Of a stretch of 64,000 nucleotides of DNA, positions 1 through 13,500 are shown one piece after another. A program made the position numbers and the translations under genes. Source of the DNA: Combretum micranthum (Eukaryota; Streptophyta; Magnoliopsida; Myrtales; Combretaceae); NCBI GenBank assembly GCA_024138025.1, contig JAMXBD010002233.1, positions 1 through 64,000 on the forward strand, given 5' to 3'. Below the pieces are notes generated by a model. The model made no database searches and was not told the origin of the DNA. It worked only from the letters and a program-made list of their open reading frames with translations. How positions within the stretch are numbered: position 1 is the stretch's first letter; each line of letters opens with the position of its first letter.

Positions 1-329
1 TTGGAAGTTTTTCTGTTAATAGTTAGAGATTCCTATGATTCGGGTTCTGGTGTCCATTATGGTTTTGACTACATAGACGATTACCCTCTGTAGCTAAGAT
101 GTTGTCAATTAGCTTGTTCTTCTCATTAGCTGGTATCAAGGATGCTTTGTATTTATTATTTTTTTCCCTCCTCGTGGAGATTTGAATGAAGTCTCCGCAC
201 GGAGTAACCCTAGGGTTTGTTACTGTGGGAGTCAACACACCTAGTTTGTAGGTTAAAGATATCATTGTATGGATTGAAGCAATCTCCTCGATCATGGTTT
301 GGTAAATCTAGTTTAGCTCTTTCTGGTTT

Positions 330-1040
330 GGCACGGTTAGAAGCGTGTTAGATCACTTAATTTTCATGCGCTATCAAACTCAAGGAAGCAGATTTTCTTG
401 ATTGTTTATGTTGATGACATTAATATGATAGGAGCCAGATTTTTTGCCTCCTTACACCAGCAAATATAAACAATGACCTTGAGAGATAATACTTTATAGG
501 CGTTGAGATTTCTTTCTCATAAGGGTATTTTATGTTTCTCAAAAGGGAAAAAAAAAATGGAAAAGGTAATATACTTGCTTGGGAAGGCTAATCTGTTAGG
601 TGCCAATTTGGTGGGTACTCTTAAGTCTTATGAATTATAATATGAAACTAATGTCAAGACAGGTAAAGTCATTATCGTACAAGAAACTAGACCTGACATT
701 TTTGTTGTTGTAAGTGTGATTAGTCTATTTCTTGAATCACCGTGTGAAGCATACTTGAGGGTAGCCTTGAGACTACAGCTTTATCTTAAGGCTTCTCCAA
801 GAAGGTACCAGTGTTATGATTGAGGGCATCTTGGATCAAGGTTACACTAACTTGATAAGACTTGTATCAGGGGAACTTGATTTCTTGGAAAAGGAATAAA
901 CAAATTATGTTTGTTAGCTTAGTGCAAAATTGGAATACAAGGTTATGAGCCTTGCATCTTCTGATCTTGTTTGGCTTACACAACTAATGATTACTTGCTC
1001 CAAGAGTCGTGTCTTTAAGACACAAACTTTAAAATTGTAT
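330..1040 (+). mobile_element. Decayed Ty1/copia RT-RNase H fragment
   Basis: Remnant of a copia pol gene on the plus strand, broken by stops and frameshifts. Visible landmarks in order are the reverse-transcriptase active-site block YVDDI (about 407-421), the TRPDI block with the following helix (about 688-825), and an RNase H stretch reading EYKVMSLASSDLVWLTQL (about 933-986). No LTR or primer site flanks it, so it is truncated at both ends. It lies just upstream of the first visible exon of the CXC gene, so it probably sits in an upstream intron of that gene. Confidence 0.75.
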
Positions 1041-1457
1041 TTGGAAATCACAATTTCATATAAGGTACTTAAGGGATTTCTTCTAGAGATGGTGCATCAT
1101 AATTTATTCAGCTGTTTTCAATTTAGATAAATATAATATAAATGAATAGAAAGTGTTTGTTCTGGCTGCAATACCTCATTTTAGACCCTTGTTAAGGGTT
1201 GCCTCACCTTAATTTTTTTTTTTTTTGAACATCTGGTGGAGCTCCTCCTGTTGTGTATTTTTGTGTTTGTGGCAACGCTCTGTTTAATGTGGCCATTGAT
1301 ACAAGTCAGAGGGTTCCTCCCATTAATTACCTCGCTGTTTGTTGTCAAATATTATTTACGTTGTCATAGACATAATGGTTTTTTTGTGGGCAAAATATGA
1401 TGTAGAAACCCATGTGGTGACTTCTTTGTTCTGCTAACCACCCTATTCATTTGGCAG

Positions 1458-1565
1458 AAAACCAGAATCTCCAAAGATCAAACAACGAACCACTGCAAAT
1501 GCAAAGGATGGCACACCAAAGAAGCAAAAGCAGTGCAACTGTAAACATTCACGGTGCTTGAAGTT
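1458..1565 (+). CDS. CXC gene exon: start of first CXC module
   Basis: The acceptor TTGGCAG ends at 1457. The donor GTGAGT starts at 1566. It encodes a basic Lys/Pro-rich lead and [12 protein letters not shown]. The first base completes a codon begun in an exon outside the window. The two last bases TT pair with G at 9081 to make Leu, restoring the CLKLYCECF motif across 7.5 kb. Confidence 0.93.
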
Positions 1566-4500
1566 GTGAGTTGATTAACTGATCTATTCATTTTTTTCTT
1601 TTTCCTGATGAAATCTGTCTTGAATCAATTCTTAGTCTGCTTAACTTGTGTGGATGGGGAAATTTTTGCCATGGATACCATATTCTTATTACAAGAATGG
1701 TATGCGTGTTTTGAGTGCTTTTATTTTTCATGCTAAAGGTAGAGGTTTAGTGTAGCAAAACAATCATGATTTGCATCATTCAAATTGCAGAAAACACCCC
1801 CTTTGTATTTAGAAGTTTTTTTTACAAATTAGATGACCATTGCTTGAAACACTCTCTTAAAACAGTGTAAGCTTGCATTCCTAATTTTTTCTTTTTATAC
1901 CTTCAGTACTTTTATATTGTGTCTAATGATTGATCATATGATTTCATCTTCAGAGCTGATTACTTTAAGGTTGTGAATCTTTTCAATGATTGGAAAAGAC
2001 ACAAGTATTCAAATTTAGACTTAGGCTTGTGAAAAAGCAAAAATGTACCTGGCATGTCCATATGGTAATACCAGCATTTCAAGATGCACTACCCATTGTA
2101 AATTGGGTTTTTCCATAGTGTTTGTTTGTTCTATGCGTTGATATATACAAATAATGATGAAGTAAAATATACCATTAATTCTTATGTTATACTTTTTCAA
2201 TAATATATTGATAGGCCAATACTTATTTGGGCAAATATTGATGAATCTTGTTATGGTATTGTTGTTTATATGGAATTGTGCTTAAGAAAAAGGACAGACA
2301 AAGTGAGTACGTAAGGCACATGAATCTTTCAAAACATTTAACAGAAAGAAATTTATGTAGAACTATTAGTTATATATGGAAAATTTTGATTCCAATACGA
2401 CTCATGGCATCTTGATTTCTATCAAGTAGAGATTAGAAGCTCATGATTTTACCTAATGTTTTTGTTCACGTGTATTCTGCATAACACCACCTTTGGGATT
2501 TCATGTTTTAACCCTGAAATATCACCTTAACTTTTGTTTATTTGCCAACTTTGGAATCCTTGCTGTTCAATGAACTATGGTTTAGATATGAGGCTGTGTG
2601 TTTGGAGTCATCACATTCCGCGTTGCGTCTGTACTCATAGGTATTGTGAGATGTTGATGACTTGATTTTCAATCCATTATCTCTCTTTTTTCTTTTAAAT
2701 GTATGACCGGAAATAAAACTTTATTTTGGGATGATATGACTTGGCTCTCTGATTCCTGTCAAACTTCCCTAAGATACTGGGACTAGCTAAGGTATCTTCT
2801 AAAATTTCAGCTTAAATTTTTAGCATATAGAAGTGTTCACATTACATCATGAATTATTTGTTGGTGGAAAACTATTTAATATTTTGAAGAAAGAGGAAAA
2901 GTAGATGATATAGATGCAGCAAAAAATTTTGTAGATGAAGATGTAGGTTAGAAACCTTAATTGATGAGAATTTATATTTGTACTTCCAACCAAAGAGCTG
3001 GACTTGTTTGAGCCAAGCAGACACTCGTGCGGGATATTTCAAACTAGTTCGGAACATTGCCAAATTAGTTGGATGATTTGTGGCTGAGAGCTTCAAGGTG
3101 ATTTTCAAGATGTTTTGGCATGAACAAGTCTAAACTCTTCAATAAATAATCTAAACGGTTTCATGATAGACTCAATATGAACCAATGCCTTTAAATTTTT
3201 TCATTGTATAATTTAACTATTTCCTATTATGTCCTTTGTTAGGGTTTATTAGGTTAGTTGTTATGTGAAGTCTTTGATGAGTTGTATTTGTTATGGAGAT
3301 AATGATACGGAGATTGTTTAGGATAAGATTTGTGTTCTTTTAGGGATATATTATGTTATAACTAAATGATAAATATAGGGATGATACTTATCTTGTACGC
3401 CTAAAATATAGCAAATTTGTTGTACATACTCTTCTATATAATGAAAAGAAACCCGAAGGAAAGGGCATCGAACCAATTTGACATGGTATCAGAGCCACTA
3501 CTCTGATAATATACCTTCAACGTTTTATTTTTCTTGGATAGAGACTAGTTCTCTCTCGGTGGCTAGGTGCTAAGCGTCTATCGGCCTTCTCTGTGGGGGT
3601 CGATCTTCTTGCGGTGGTGCTCGTAATTTTGTTGTGGTGGGTGATAACATCCGTTACATCGTCCCTATTCTTCGACCGCTCTCTCTCGGTTTTGGGTGAT
3701 TCTTGTCTGGGTTCTAGTGGTGATTGGCCGACGCTTCGGTGGTGGTAACTAGCTTTTCTTGTGGTGTGTGCGGTGGTCGACGCTTCGGCTTTGGGTTCTG
3801 GTGGTTCTCGTTTCTATGGTGAGGTGGTTGATGCTTTTGGGTGGTCTCGTTTCTAGGTGGCTCTCGTTTCTGGGTGGTCTCGTTTCTTGTGGTGGTTGTG
3901 CGGTGGTCGATGCTTTGGCTCTGGGTTCTGGTGGTTCTCGTTTCTATGGTGAGGTGGTCGACGCTTCTAGGTTCTGGGTGGTCTCGTTGCTGGGTGGCTC
4001 TCATTTCTGTGGTGGTTTGTGTTCTGTGGCCATCAATGCTTCGGTTATTTACTCTTCATTGTCGTCTATGCTGGACAGTGGGTCAGTTTTTATTGTCCTT
4101 TACATAGTCGAGCCTCTCTTGCTGTTTACTATCGACAATTTTTTTTCTCCCTGCCTCGTTGCTATTTACTATGGTGGTCTCGTTGCTTTGCTGTTTACAT
4201 CGTTGTTTATCTCCATAAATTGATATTGTCGTGTTTCTCTCTCCATTCTTTGATATTGCGATGGCTGTCATTTTTTTCTCTCTCCATAATTTGATATCAA
4301 CAAATTTTTCTTTGCCGTGATTGTCTTTTTTTTCTCTCCATGATGTCAATTGAGAATACTATTGTTTGCTTCACTGGCAAGAATTTTCCTACATGGGAAT
4401 TCCAATTTAAGATGTTTTTGAAAGGAAAAGAATTATAACCCATTTGATAGTTCTGTTCCTATTCCCACTAATGAAAAGCACGTGCCAATAGAAGGTCAAT

Positions 4501-7500
4501 GATGCTAAGGTGATCTCTTTCCTATTGGGAACGATTGAGCCTCATCTTGTCACCAATCTTCGGTGTTTTACTACGGCTTAGGCTATATGGAACTATCTCC
4601 ACGTGTTTATCACAAAGACCATAGTGCTCGAAAATTTCAATTAGAATTGGAAATTAGTAATTTCAATCAAGGTCACTTAACTATCGAGCAATTTTATTCA
4701 GATTTTATTAATCTTTGGGGTGAGTATTCTGCTATCGTTCATTCTAAGGTTCCCGTTATGGCACTCGCAGCTCTTCAAGCGTTCATGCTGAGAGTCAGCG
4801 TGACCAATTCTTGATGAAGCTTCGACCTGAATTTGAGCCTGTTAGAGCTAGTTTATTGAACCGTAATCCGATTCCCTCTTTGGATATTTGTTTGGGAGAA
4901 TTACTGCATGAAGAACAACGACTATCTACTCAATGAATATGACCTCTGAGAAGGTTGTTTCTGAAGCTGTGAATGTAGCCTATACAGCACAAGGAAAAGG
5001 ACGGAACAAAGTGCAATGTTTCAGTTGCAAGGGGTTTGGTATATTGCTCGCAATTGTCCTAAGAAAGTTTGCAACTACTGCAAGAAAGAGGGTCATATCA
5101 TCAAAGAATGTCGAGTGCGGCCTTAGAATCGCCAATCAAGCCTTTCAAGCTATTGCTAGCCATCCTCTTCTTCTCCGCCCCCCACTGCAAGCACTGATTC
5201 GTTGTTCTCACTCTACCATGGTCCAACAGATGATTGTGTCCGTTTTTACGGCTCTAGGCCTAAGGTACAGGTAACGAACTCCATTTTTCTTGGATTGTTG
5301 ATTCGGGTGCTTTAATCATATGACTGGTTGTAAGATTGGTCTCCATGATGTTCGTAAATATGGAGGCACGCAAACTATTAGATTGCTGATGGTGGTACTC
5401 TTCCTATAACTTCTGTTGGTAATTTGGGCTCTTCATTCCAAAACGTTTTTGTTCTCCTGGATTATCTACTAATTTGATTTTTGTTGGACAATTGGTGGAT
5501 CATAATTGTGATGTTCATTTTTCTCGTGTGGTTGTCTTGTGTGGGATCAGGTGTCGGGGACGGTGATCGCGAAGGGGCCTAAAGTGGGACGTCTATTTCC
5601 TTTACAATTTTCTATTCCTAGTGTCGTTTCTTTAGCATGTACGGCTACTGCCAATAATACTGAAGTCTGGCATAAAAAATTGGGTCACCCCAATTCTGTT
5701 GTCTTGACTCATTTATGAAACATGGTTTTTTGGGCAATAAAGACTCATTTTATTCTTCTGCTATTTCTTTTGATTGTGCTACTCGTCGTCTTGGTAAAAT
5801 AAAACTTTACCTTTTCCTATGTATGGTAGTTGTGCTTCTAAATGCTTTGAGATTGTACATACTGATGTTTGGGGAGTAAGTCTTGTTGTTTCTCATAGAC
5901 AGTATCGTTATTTTGTGACGTTTATCGATGATTTTAGTCGCTTTACTTGGTATATTTTCTTTGTTCTAAAGGTGACGTTTTTTCTGTTTTTCAAAACTTT
6001 GTTGCGCTTATCGAGACACAATTCATACTTGTATCAAAATCTTACGCTCTGACTCAGGGGGAGAGTACATGTCCCATTCATTTAGACATATCTTCAGAAA
6101 AAGGAATCATTTATCAGCGTTCTGTTCTTACACCCCTCAACAGAATGGTGTTGTTGAATAAGAATAGTCATCTCTTAGATGTTGTTCGTACTTGTTGATT
6201 GATTCGTATACCATCTAAGTTATGGGTAGAAGCTTTATCTACTGCTGTTTACTTGATTAATCGTTTGCTACTCCCACTCTCAATTATGATTCTCCCTATT
6301 TTGTTTTTTGGCATTTCTCCTGAGTATCAATCCCTTCACACTTTTGGGCGTGTTTGTTTTGTTCATTTACCCCCCATTGAGCGTCACAAGCTTGCTGCCC
6401 AATCTGTCATGTGTGCCTTTATGGGATATAGCTCTAATCATAAAGGATTTATTTGTTATGATGCTCATGCAAATAAATTTCGCATCTCTCGGAATGTGAT
6501 TTTCTTCGAACATCAATATTTCTTTCAGTCTAGGTTATTTCCAATCCCTCTGTTGCTCTTCTTCCAACTTTTGATGATGTGCCTTCTTCGATTATGCGGT
6601 TTAAACCGGGTCTGGTGTATCAGCGACGTCTTCCACCTTCTCCAATGCTCTTTCCAAACACTGATCTGATACCTGATATTGCGGTTCCTTTACCTCGACG
6701 CTCTACTTGAGTTAGACATGCACCTGATAGGTATGGTTTTTCTCCTACATCACTCATCGCCACTCTCGATATTGTTTCTGTTCCTCACCCTTATGCCCAG
6801 GCCGCTTCCCAAGCATGTTGGCAGCAGGCCAGGCAAGAAGAGATCCAGGCTCTTCAAGAGAATCACACTTGGGATGTTGTGACTTGTCCTTCTGGTGTCA
6901 AATCGATTGGCTGCAAGTGGGTGTATTCAGTTAAGCTTCAATCTGATGGCTCACTCGACAGATATAAGGCTCGTCTTGTGGCCCTTGGAAATCGTCAAGA
7001 GTATGGCATTGATTATGATGAAACATTTGCCCCGGTTGCCAAGATGACTATCGTTCGAACTATTTTAGCAATTGCTGCTTCATAGGGGTGGATTCTCAAG
7101 CAAATGGACGTCAAGAATGCTTTTTTACATGGAGATCTAAAGGAAGAAATCTATATGTCTCCACCTCCCGGCATGTTTACTACACCTTCCTCGGAGGTTT
7201 GTCGGCTACGCCGATCCTTATACGGACTAAAACAAGCTTCGCATGCATGGTTTGATAAATTCTGCTATACTTTGCTCGCCTTTTAATTTGCTCAGAGTCA
7301 GTTTGATTCTTCTCTTTTTCTTCGCAAAACTTTTGCAGGCATTGTGTTGCTTCTAGTATATGTCAATGGCATTGTGATTACTGGTTCTAATACTGAATTA
7401 CTTCAGTAGTTGCAATAGCACCTCAAGACCTCCTTTCATATGAAAGATCTTGGTCCTTTGAAGTACCTTCTTGGTCTTGAGGTTCAGATTACTCCGTTTG

Positions 7501-10500
7501 GTACATTGCTACATCAGCACAAATACACACAAGAAATGATTTCCTTAGCTAGTCTCCAATGGGAAAACTCTGCTCTTACCCCTTTGGAGGTTAATCTCAA
7601 GCTTTCTCGCGAGGAAGGCGAACTTCTTTCAGATCCATCCTTGTATCGACAGCTTGTTGGAGTTTGAATTATCTGACAATTACTCAACTTGACATTTCTT
7701 TTGCAGTTCAGCAGGTCAGTCAGTTTATGCAAGCCCCCTGACATCTCCATCTAGCGGCTGTCTGTCATATTATTCGATATCTGAGGGCACCTCTTCACGT
7801 GGGTTGTTCTTTCCTAAGGATTCTTTCTTACAATTGGTGGGATATTGTGATGCTGATTGGGCTGGATGTGCCTATACTCGTCATTCTGTTACTGGATGTT
7901 GCATGCTCTTAGGCAATGCACTCATTTCTTGGAAGAGTAAGAAGCAAGATAGAGTTTCCAAGTCCTCCACCGAGTTGAGTATCGTGCTATGTCTTCGCTT
8001 GCTCTGAGATCACATGGCTTTGTGGGTTATTAAGCGAACTTGGCTTTCCTTAGCTTCACTACTCCTCTCATGCTGATAATACAAGTGCTATTCAGATAGC
8101 TACTAATCCAGTTTTCCATGAGCATACAAAACATATCGAAGTTGATTGCCATTCTATACGCGAAGCCTTTGAAAAACATGTGATTACTCTTCCTCACATT
8201 TCTACTGACCATCAGATTGCAGACATCTTCACTAAAGCTCTTTCTCGATGTCGACATCAGTTCTTGATTGACAAATTGATGCTTTTTGATCTCCCAGCAT
8301 CAATTTGAGGGATATTTGTTTAGGATAAGATTTGCGTTCTTTTAGGGATATTTTTTGTTATAACTAAATGATAAATATAGGGATGATGCTTATCTTATAC
8401 GCCTAAAATATAGCAAATTTGTTGTACATACTCTTCTATATAATGAAAGGAAACCCGAAGGAAAGGGCATCGAAACCAATTTGACAGTATTTAGAGTTGT
8501 AAATGAATTGAACCGGTTCACTAACTCCTCAACTTGGCTTGCTCTTTTCTTGGAGTTTGATTCGATAATGGCTGAGTTGAGCCAAAGTTTCATGATATTT
8601 AACTTGATTAGCTTATGGCCTAATTTAGCTCAAGTTGATTATAAATTCTAATTGAATTGAAGACAAGTTTGGATATTAATATTATTTTTAGATAGAATTA
8701 AAAGCTTTTTGATAAATTGTGCTTAGATGAACTTAATCAAGTCAAGCTCGGATTTATGAGTGGTTGCTCGAGATAGACTCAATCACAAAAGTTTAGAGTT
8801 TTGAAGTTTCAAGTTGAGCTCGAACTTAGTACTATACCGCCTCCACTTGGCTTGTTTGCAGCCCTTTGTATTTCATAACTTTTACATTATTATGAAACTT
8901 TTTTTCCCATCAATTAATTTTTCAGTTTGTTCATGTCTCACATACTTGATAATTTTGTGACAAAATTTTGCTACTGGGACTCTTCCTTGACTTACCTACT
9001 AGTGCAGATTAGTGCCATGTTCTTATTATACTACACTTACCAACTTTTCATGTAAAGGCTTACGGTACATGCTCAATCAGGTATTGCGAATGCTTTGCAA
9101 ATGGAATGTACTGTGATGGATGCAATTGCACAAACTGCCATAACAACGTTGAATATGAAAATGTCAGGCAATTAGCTATTGAAGCCACATTAGAACGTAA
9201 TCCAAATGCCTTCAGGCCGAAAATTGCAAGCAGTCCTCAGGGATTACGAGATAGAAGAGTATGTCATTCTAGCATTGGAGCTTCTTTCAGTGTAATATTT
9301 TTTCTGCTTATTAATTTAAGTATACCAGTGTGTCATATCAAATCATGTCCATTTCTTTTAAGCACTTATTTGTTCTGTTAGTTTTATCTTTTTTTGAGGC
9401 CTTTTTTTCCATCTAAATATCATGTCTAAACAATTGTTATGTCATTCTTTCTCTAGATTAATGCTGTTAATCATTTTAATTTGGGCTTATATTTGTGATA
9501 GACTTAGAATTTCATCTTTTACAAGACCATGGAGAAATATGATACTGTTTACCAGTTTATGAACCCCTCTCTCCTCTCTCTCTCTCTCTCTCTCTTTTGC
9601 TCAGCTAAATCTTTCTTTTCAGCCTTTACTAGCTGACAACATACTTAGCCACCAAAGAAGTTGCAAAATTAGTATCGAGAACACACTCCCAGTCTTCTAT
9701 GCCAGTTTTAGGTTTTTTTTTTCCCCTTCCTCCTTTGGGCAATAAGTAGCAATGGCTTGGTTTTACATATATTGCAGTTTAATGCAAGTATGTGGGTCCA
9801 AGGTCAGTCTTGACATTTTAGAGGTCATAATTAGGACTTCAGGGAGGATTTGCATGCTCTGTAACAAAAATGTCTCTATGTGATACTTGATTGAAATGAA
9901 TTGATTTCCTGGCAATTGTTGCTAAACTATAGAGCAATTGTTAGGAGGATGCTCTGGAAGTTCCGATCTTGGTGAAGCACAATAAAGGTTGCCATTGCAA
10001 GAAATCAAGCTGCCTGAAAAAATACTGTGAATGTTTTCAAGCCAACATTCTATGCTCTGATAATTGCAAATGTGTTGATTGCAAAAACTTTGAAGGAAGT
10101 GAAGAGAGACAGGCTTTATTTCATGGAGGCCATGTGAATAACATGGTATTTATCCAACAAGCAGCAAATGCTGCAATTTCTGGAGCTATTGGATCTTCCG
10201 GTTTTGCATCTACACCACTATCCAGAAAGAGAAGTTGCCAAGAACTTTTTTTTGGGCCAGTGGACAGGGATTCTTCACTTCATAGAATTCAGTTTCAACA
10301 GGTTGGTTTCCTTATTTGCTCAGTTCTTATGCTAATGTGCTTGGCCCTTTCTGTTCCAAAATTAAAATAAATGCTATCTTATCTTCATCTGGATTATAAT
10401 TCCTGTTAATGCAGTTATTGATTGGCTACGGTCTGTGAGGTTGGCAAACGGCCACTTAATCTTCAATACACTCGATCTAAGTTCTCTAGCTAGATATTAA

Positions 10501-13500
10501 AAAAAAAAAGGAAAAAAAAACTCATATATCAATTTGTTAATGACCAAAATGTTACTCTTAATCATGTTATTATTATGTTCAAACTTACAATTAAATTGTA
10601 CTTGATAATTGAACCATCTGCTTTATAGCTACTACTCTCGACACCATTTACATGGCTAAGTATCAGCATTATGCATTGATAATGAAAAGAATAAATTATT
10701 ATCTGTCATCATACTTTTTAAATGCTAACTTAATGTCAAACTAAATTGGGAGAAAAAGGGGAAAATTGAACTTCTTCGAATAAAGAAGAAACCTCCACAT
10801 GGAAATGTCATTACATTCTGGTGGGTTGTTGCTTGGTGACTGAAAATCTGAACCTGTGGGTGAAGTTGAGTTCGCGATGGCTAAGCTCATGGGTGCAGCC
10901 AAACCATCTCATCTATTCTTACTGGGCAGCATTGTTGTTGGTTTTTTAACTAATTTGCTTATCTGATCATACCTTGCCACAGTTAATGGAACTTGGAAAA
11001 GCATTTCATACATATGTATATATATTATATGTGTGCATATATATTTCATCACATAAAGCATGTCAGCTTCCTTGAGGAAATTTGATTTATTGCATTGTTA
11101 CATTGTAAAACTTAAGCATTACTTTAGTGCATCTTTCATACTTCCATGTCCTAGATAGAATGCTATACACTTCGACTGAACTGACTATTAGAGTTCTGTC
11201 TAACAGCCCAACCACCGTAAACCTTCAGAAGTTTCCTCAGCCTTGTCTCCTGCTATGGTAACTTGTGCTGGTGCCTTGCCCACTTTAGGTTCAAAAATTG
11301 CATACAGGTATTGTTTGTTGACTGTATCCAGATATTCCTATCAACTGGCCTGCTATTTGACTAAGCTGCATTTTTCTTGCTCTAGATCTCTTTTAGCAGG
11401 CATTATTCAACCACTGGACATTAAGGAGTTTTGCTTTGCTTTAGTAACAGCATCAACAGAAGCAGCTAAGAAAATAGCAGGTATTTCATTATATTGGTAG
11501 TGATTAAATTGATGCATATATACTGAATGGATTATTGATTTCTATAACTGATATATTATTATTAATCAGCTGTTGATGGGTGTTTGGCATAAACATATAT
11601 GTCATCCCCTCCTGATCTTTGATGTAATGTCTAGAGCAGAATTTATAGCTGCTATGGATTGTATGCTAATCATTGCAATTATGAAAGACAACTAGGAAGA
11701 TCATTTGTGCTTTAATGCAGATGCCACAGATAAACTGATTCTAGAAAGCAGTTTCAGCTCTATACATGTCAGTTCTCCGGCTTGAAAATATTCCTGGGGG
11801 AGGGGGGGGGGGTGGGGGTGGGGGGGGGGTTGTTGTACACACTTTAAAATGCATGTCTCTAAGCTTGCTTTCTTGATACGGTTAAAATGCTTTGATACCA
11901 GGATGATATGGGTTGCATTCAGTATACAAATCGATCACAAGATTCTCTTGATGACCTCTCACGATAGTGTCTTTTTGTGTTTATGATTTTTAAGGTTTTG
12001 ATGAAAAATTAAAAGTATAGTATATGAAGGATTCATTTTTAGGATATGACACATCAAAAAAAAGATTGAATTAGTTATTTTGATCAACCGATATGATGCA
12101 CGATTGATAAAAATAGTGAAGGTTTTAATCAATCATGGAGATCAAAAGAAAAAGGGAAATTTGAGAAAACTCTCAATTGTATTCAATGATTCAAAAATTG
12201 GAAGATCTCCTAAACAATGCCTAATAAATCCATTTTATATGTCACATCTAGGGTAAGGGTAAAATAGTTAATCACTAAACTAATCTAATAAAATAAAGTT
12301 AAGAAAATGGTATGAATATGCATGATAAGTAGGAAAGGTCTAGGCCAAGGGCGTGAGTAAGGGCCCAATTTTGATCTCCACTTATGCAAATTCTAGGTAG
12401 ACAAAACCTTGGGCACGATTGTGTGCATCAACGTGGCCTTTAGAAAACTTCACTCACCTTTCCATAAAATCCACTGTGCCCTTGGGCACGAGCATGCTCA
12501 TGGGCATGTTCATGGGGAAGATGGGCAAAAGAACAAAAAAGAATAGGGGCATATTCTTAGGCATGAATTTATTGAGAGACAATAATTCTCTTCTTTGAAA
12601 GCTTTGTTTAACTTATTATCATGAACCATTCTTCTTTGCATAAATCGAATGATATTCTTCATCTCTTGATCCCTGTAATCACCTTTAGGCTCAAGAAGAT
12701 TTGTTTTCAAATCTTTAAAAGTGTATTTGCTTGAATAAAAAATAAACCTATTGATCTGAAAAATAGTTAATTAAAAATTTCTGGCTAAGCCATGCTCATA
12801 AATTGTCTTCGATACGTGATCTGCAAATCTTCTTTGGAAATATAAATCCCAAAGCATTTCAACATTAACTCTAGACACACTTTAACTGTTCCATACCAAA
12901 GTCCACGCCAATAATCAAAGGCCTTTCAAATAATTCATACCACTTATCATGAGCTCGATCATCTGAAGTCTCATGTGCATAATGACAAGTGTTAAACTGA
13001 CACACTTGTGGCCCCGATAACATCATCTTGAAAGAAGCCAACATTGCCTCAAATTGAAATAATGTAAATCTTTGATTGTTCGTAAAATCTAACCTCTCAA
13101 AATTTTTATATAGTCTTAATCTACCAAATATGTTGTTTTCTCTTATACCAATGCCAATTGTAAGCAAAATACTATTCCAACACAAATAACCATTAATATA
13201 GCCTTAATAAACACCAATTAATATCCTATAAGGGTTCACTGGTATGATAGAACCACAATATCCTTTGCCTTGTAATCCCTAAAATGGGTTATGATCAAAC
13301 ACTAGAAGAGTGGAAGGTAGACATGTAAATACCTGTAGTCATTAGGAATTAGCAATAAAGGTGCCATGTCAAGTATCTGCATATCGGTTTGTACTTCAAA
13401 ATTATTTTCCTCATATGCCACAGGATGTAAATGTCTCGACTTTCACTCGTATCACTAGTATAATTAGGAACTTCATTACTCTTCCTTGCCTACAAAAGCC

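Larger units (their letters stand above)
3315..8486 (+). mobile_element. Ty1/copia retrotransposon 1, nearly full length, in CXC intron
   Basis: Two direct LTRs (3315-3483 and 8317-8486) of about 170 bp bound a copia gag-pol in gag, protease, integrase, RT, RNase H order. A tRNA-iMet type primer site TGGTATCAGAGC follows the 5' LTR directly, and a purine-rich GAGGGA lies just before the 3' LTR. It is in the same orientation as the host gene. By eye the LTRs differ at about six sites plus one single-base indel, which suggests a fairly recent insertion. The coding region nevertheless has many stops and frameshifts, so it is not autonomous. The flanking five bases (GAGAT left, GTATT right) do not form a clear target duplication. 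Confidence 0.92.

Noticed and set aside
3759..4294. Overlapping plus-strand open frames in the copia 1 leader
   Set aside because: They are products of the GT-rich tandem repeat upstream of gag; three frames are open at once and none has a domain.
11721..11767. Candidate exon reading [17 protein letters not shown] between AG and GTCAGT
   Set aside because: It leaves phase 0, which breaks the frame into 21465, whereas direct joining of 11480 to 21465 gives AAKKIADQKN, matching relatives.
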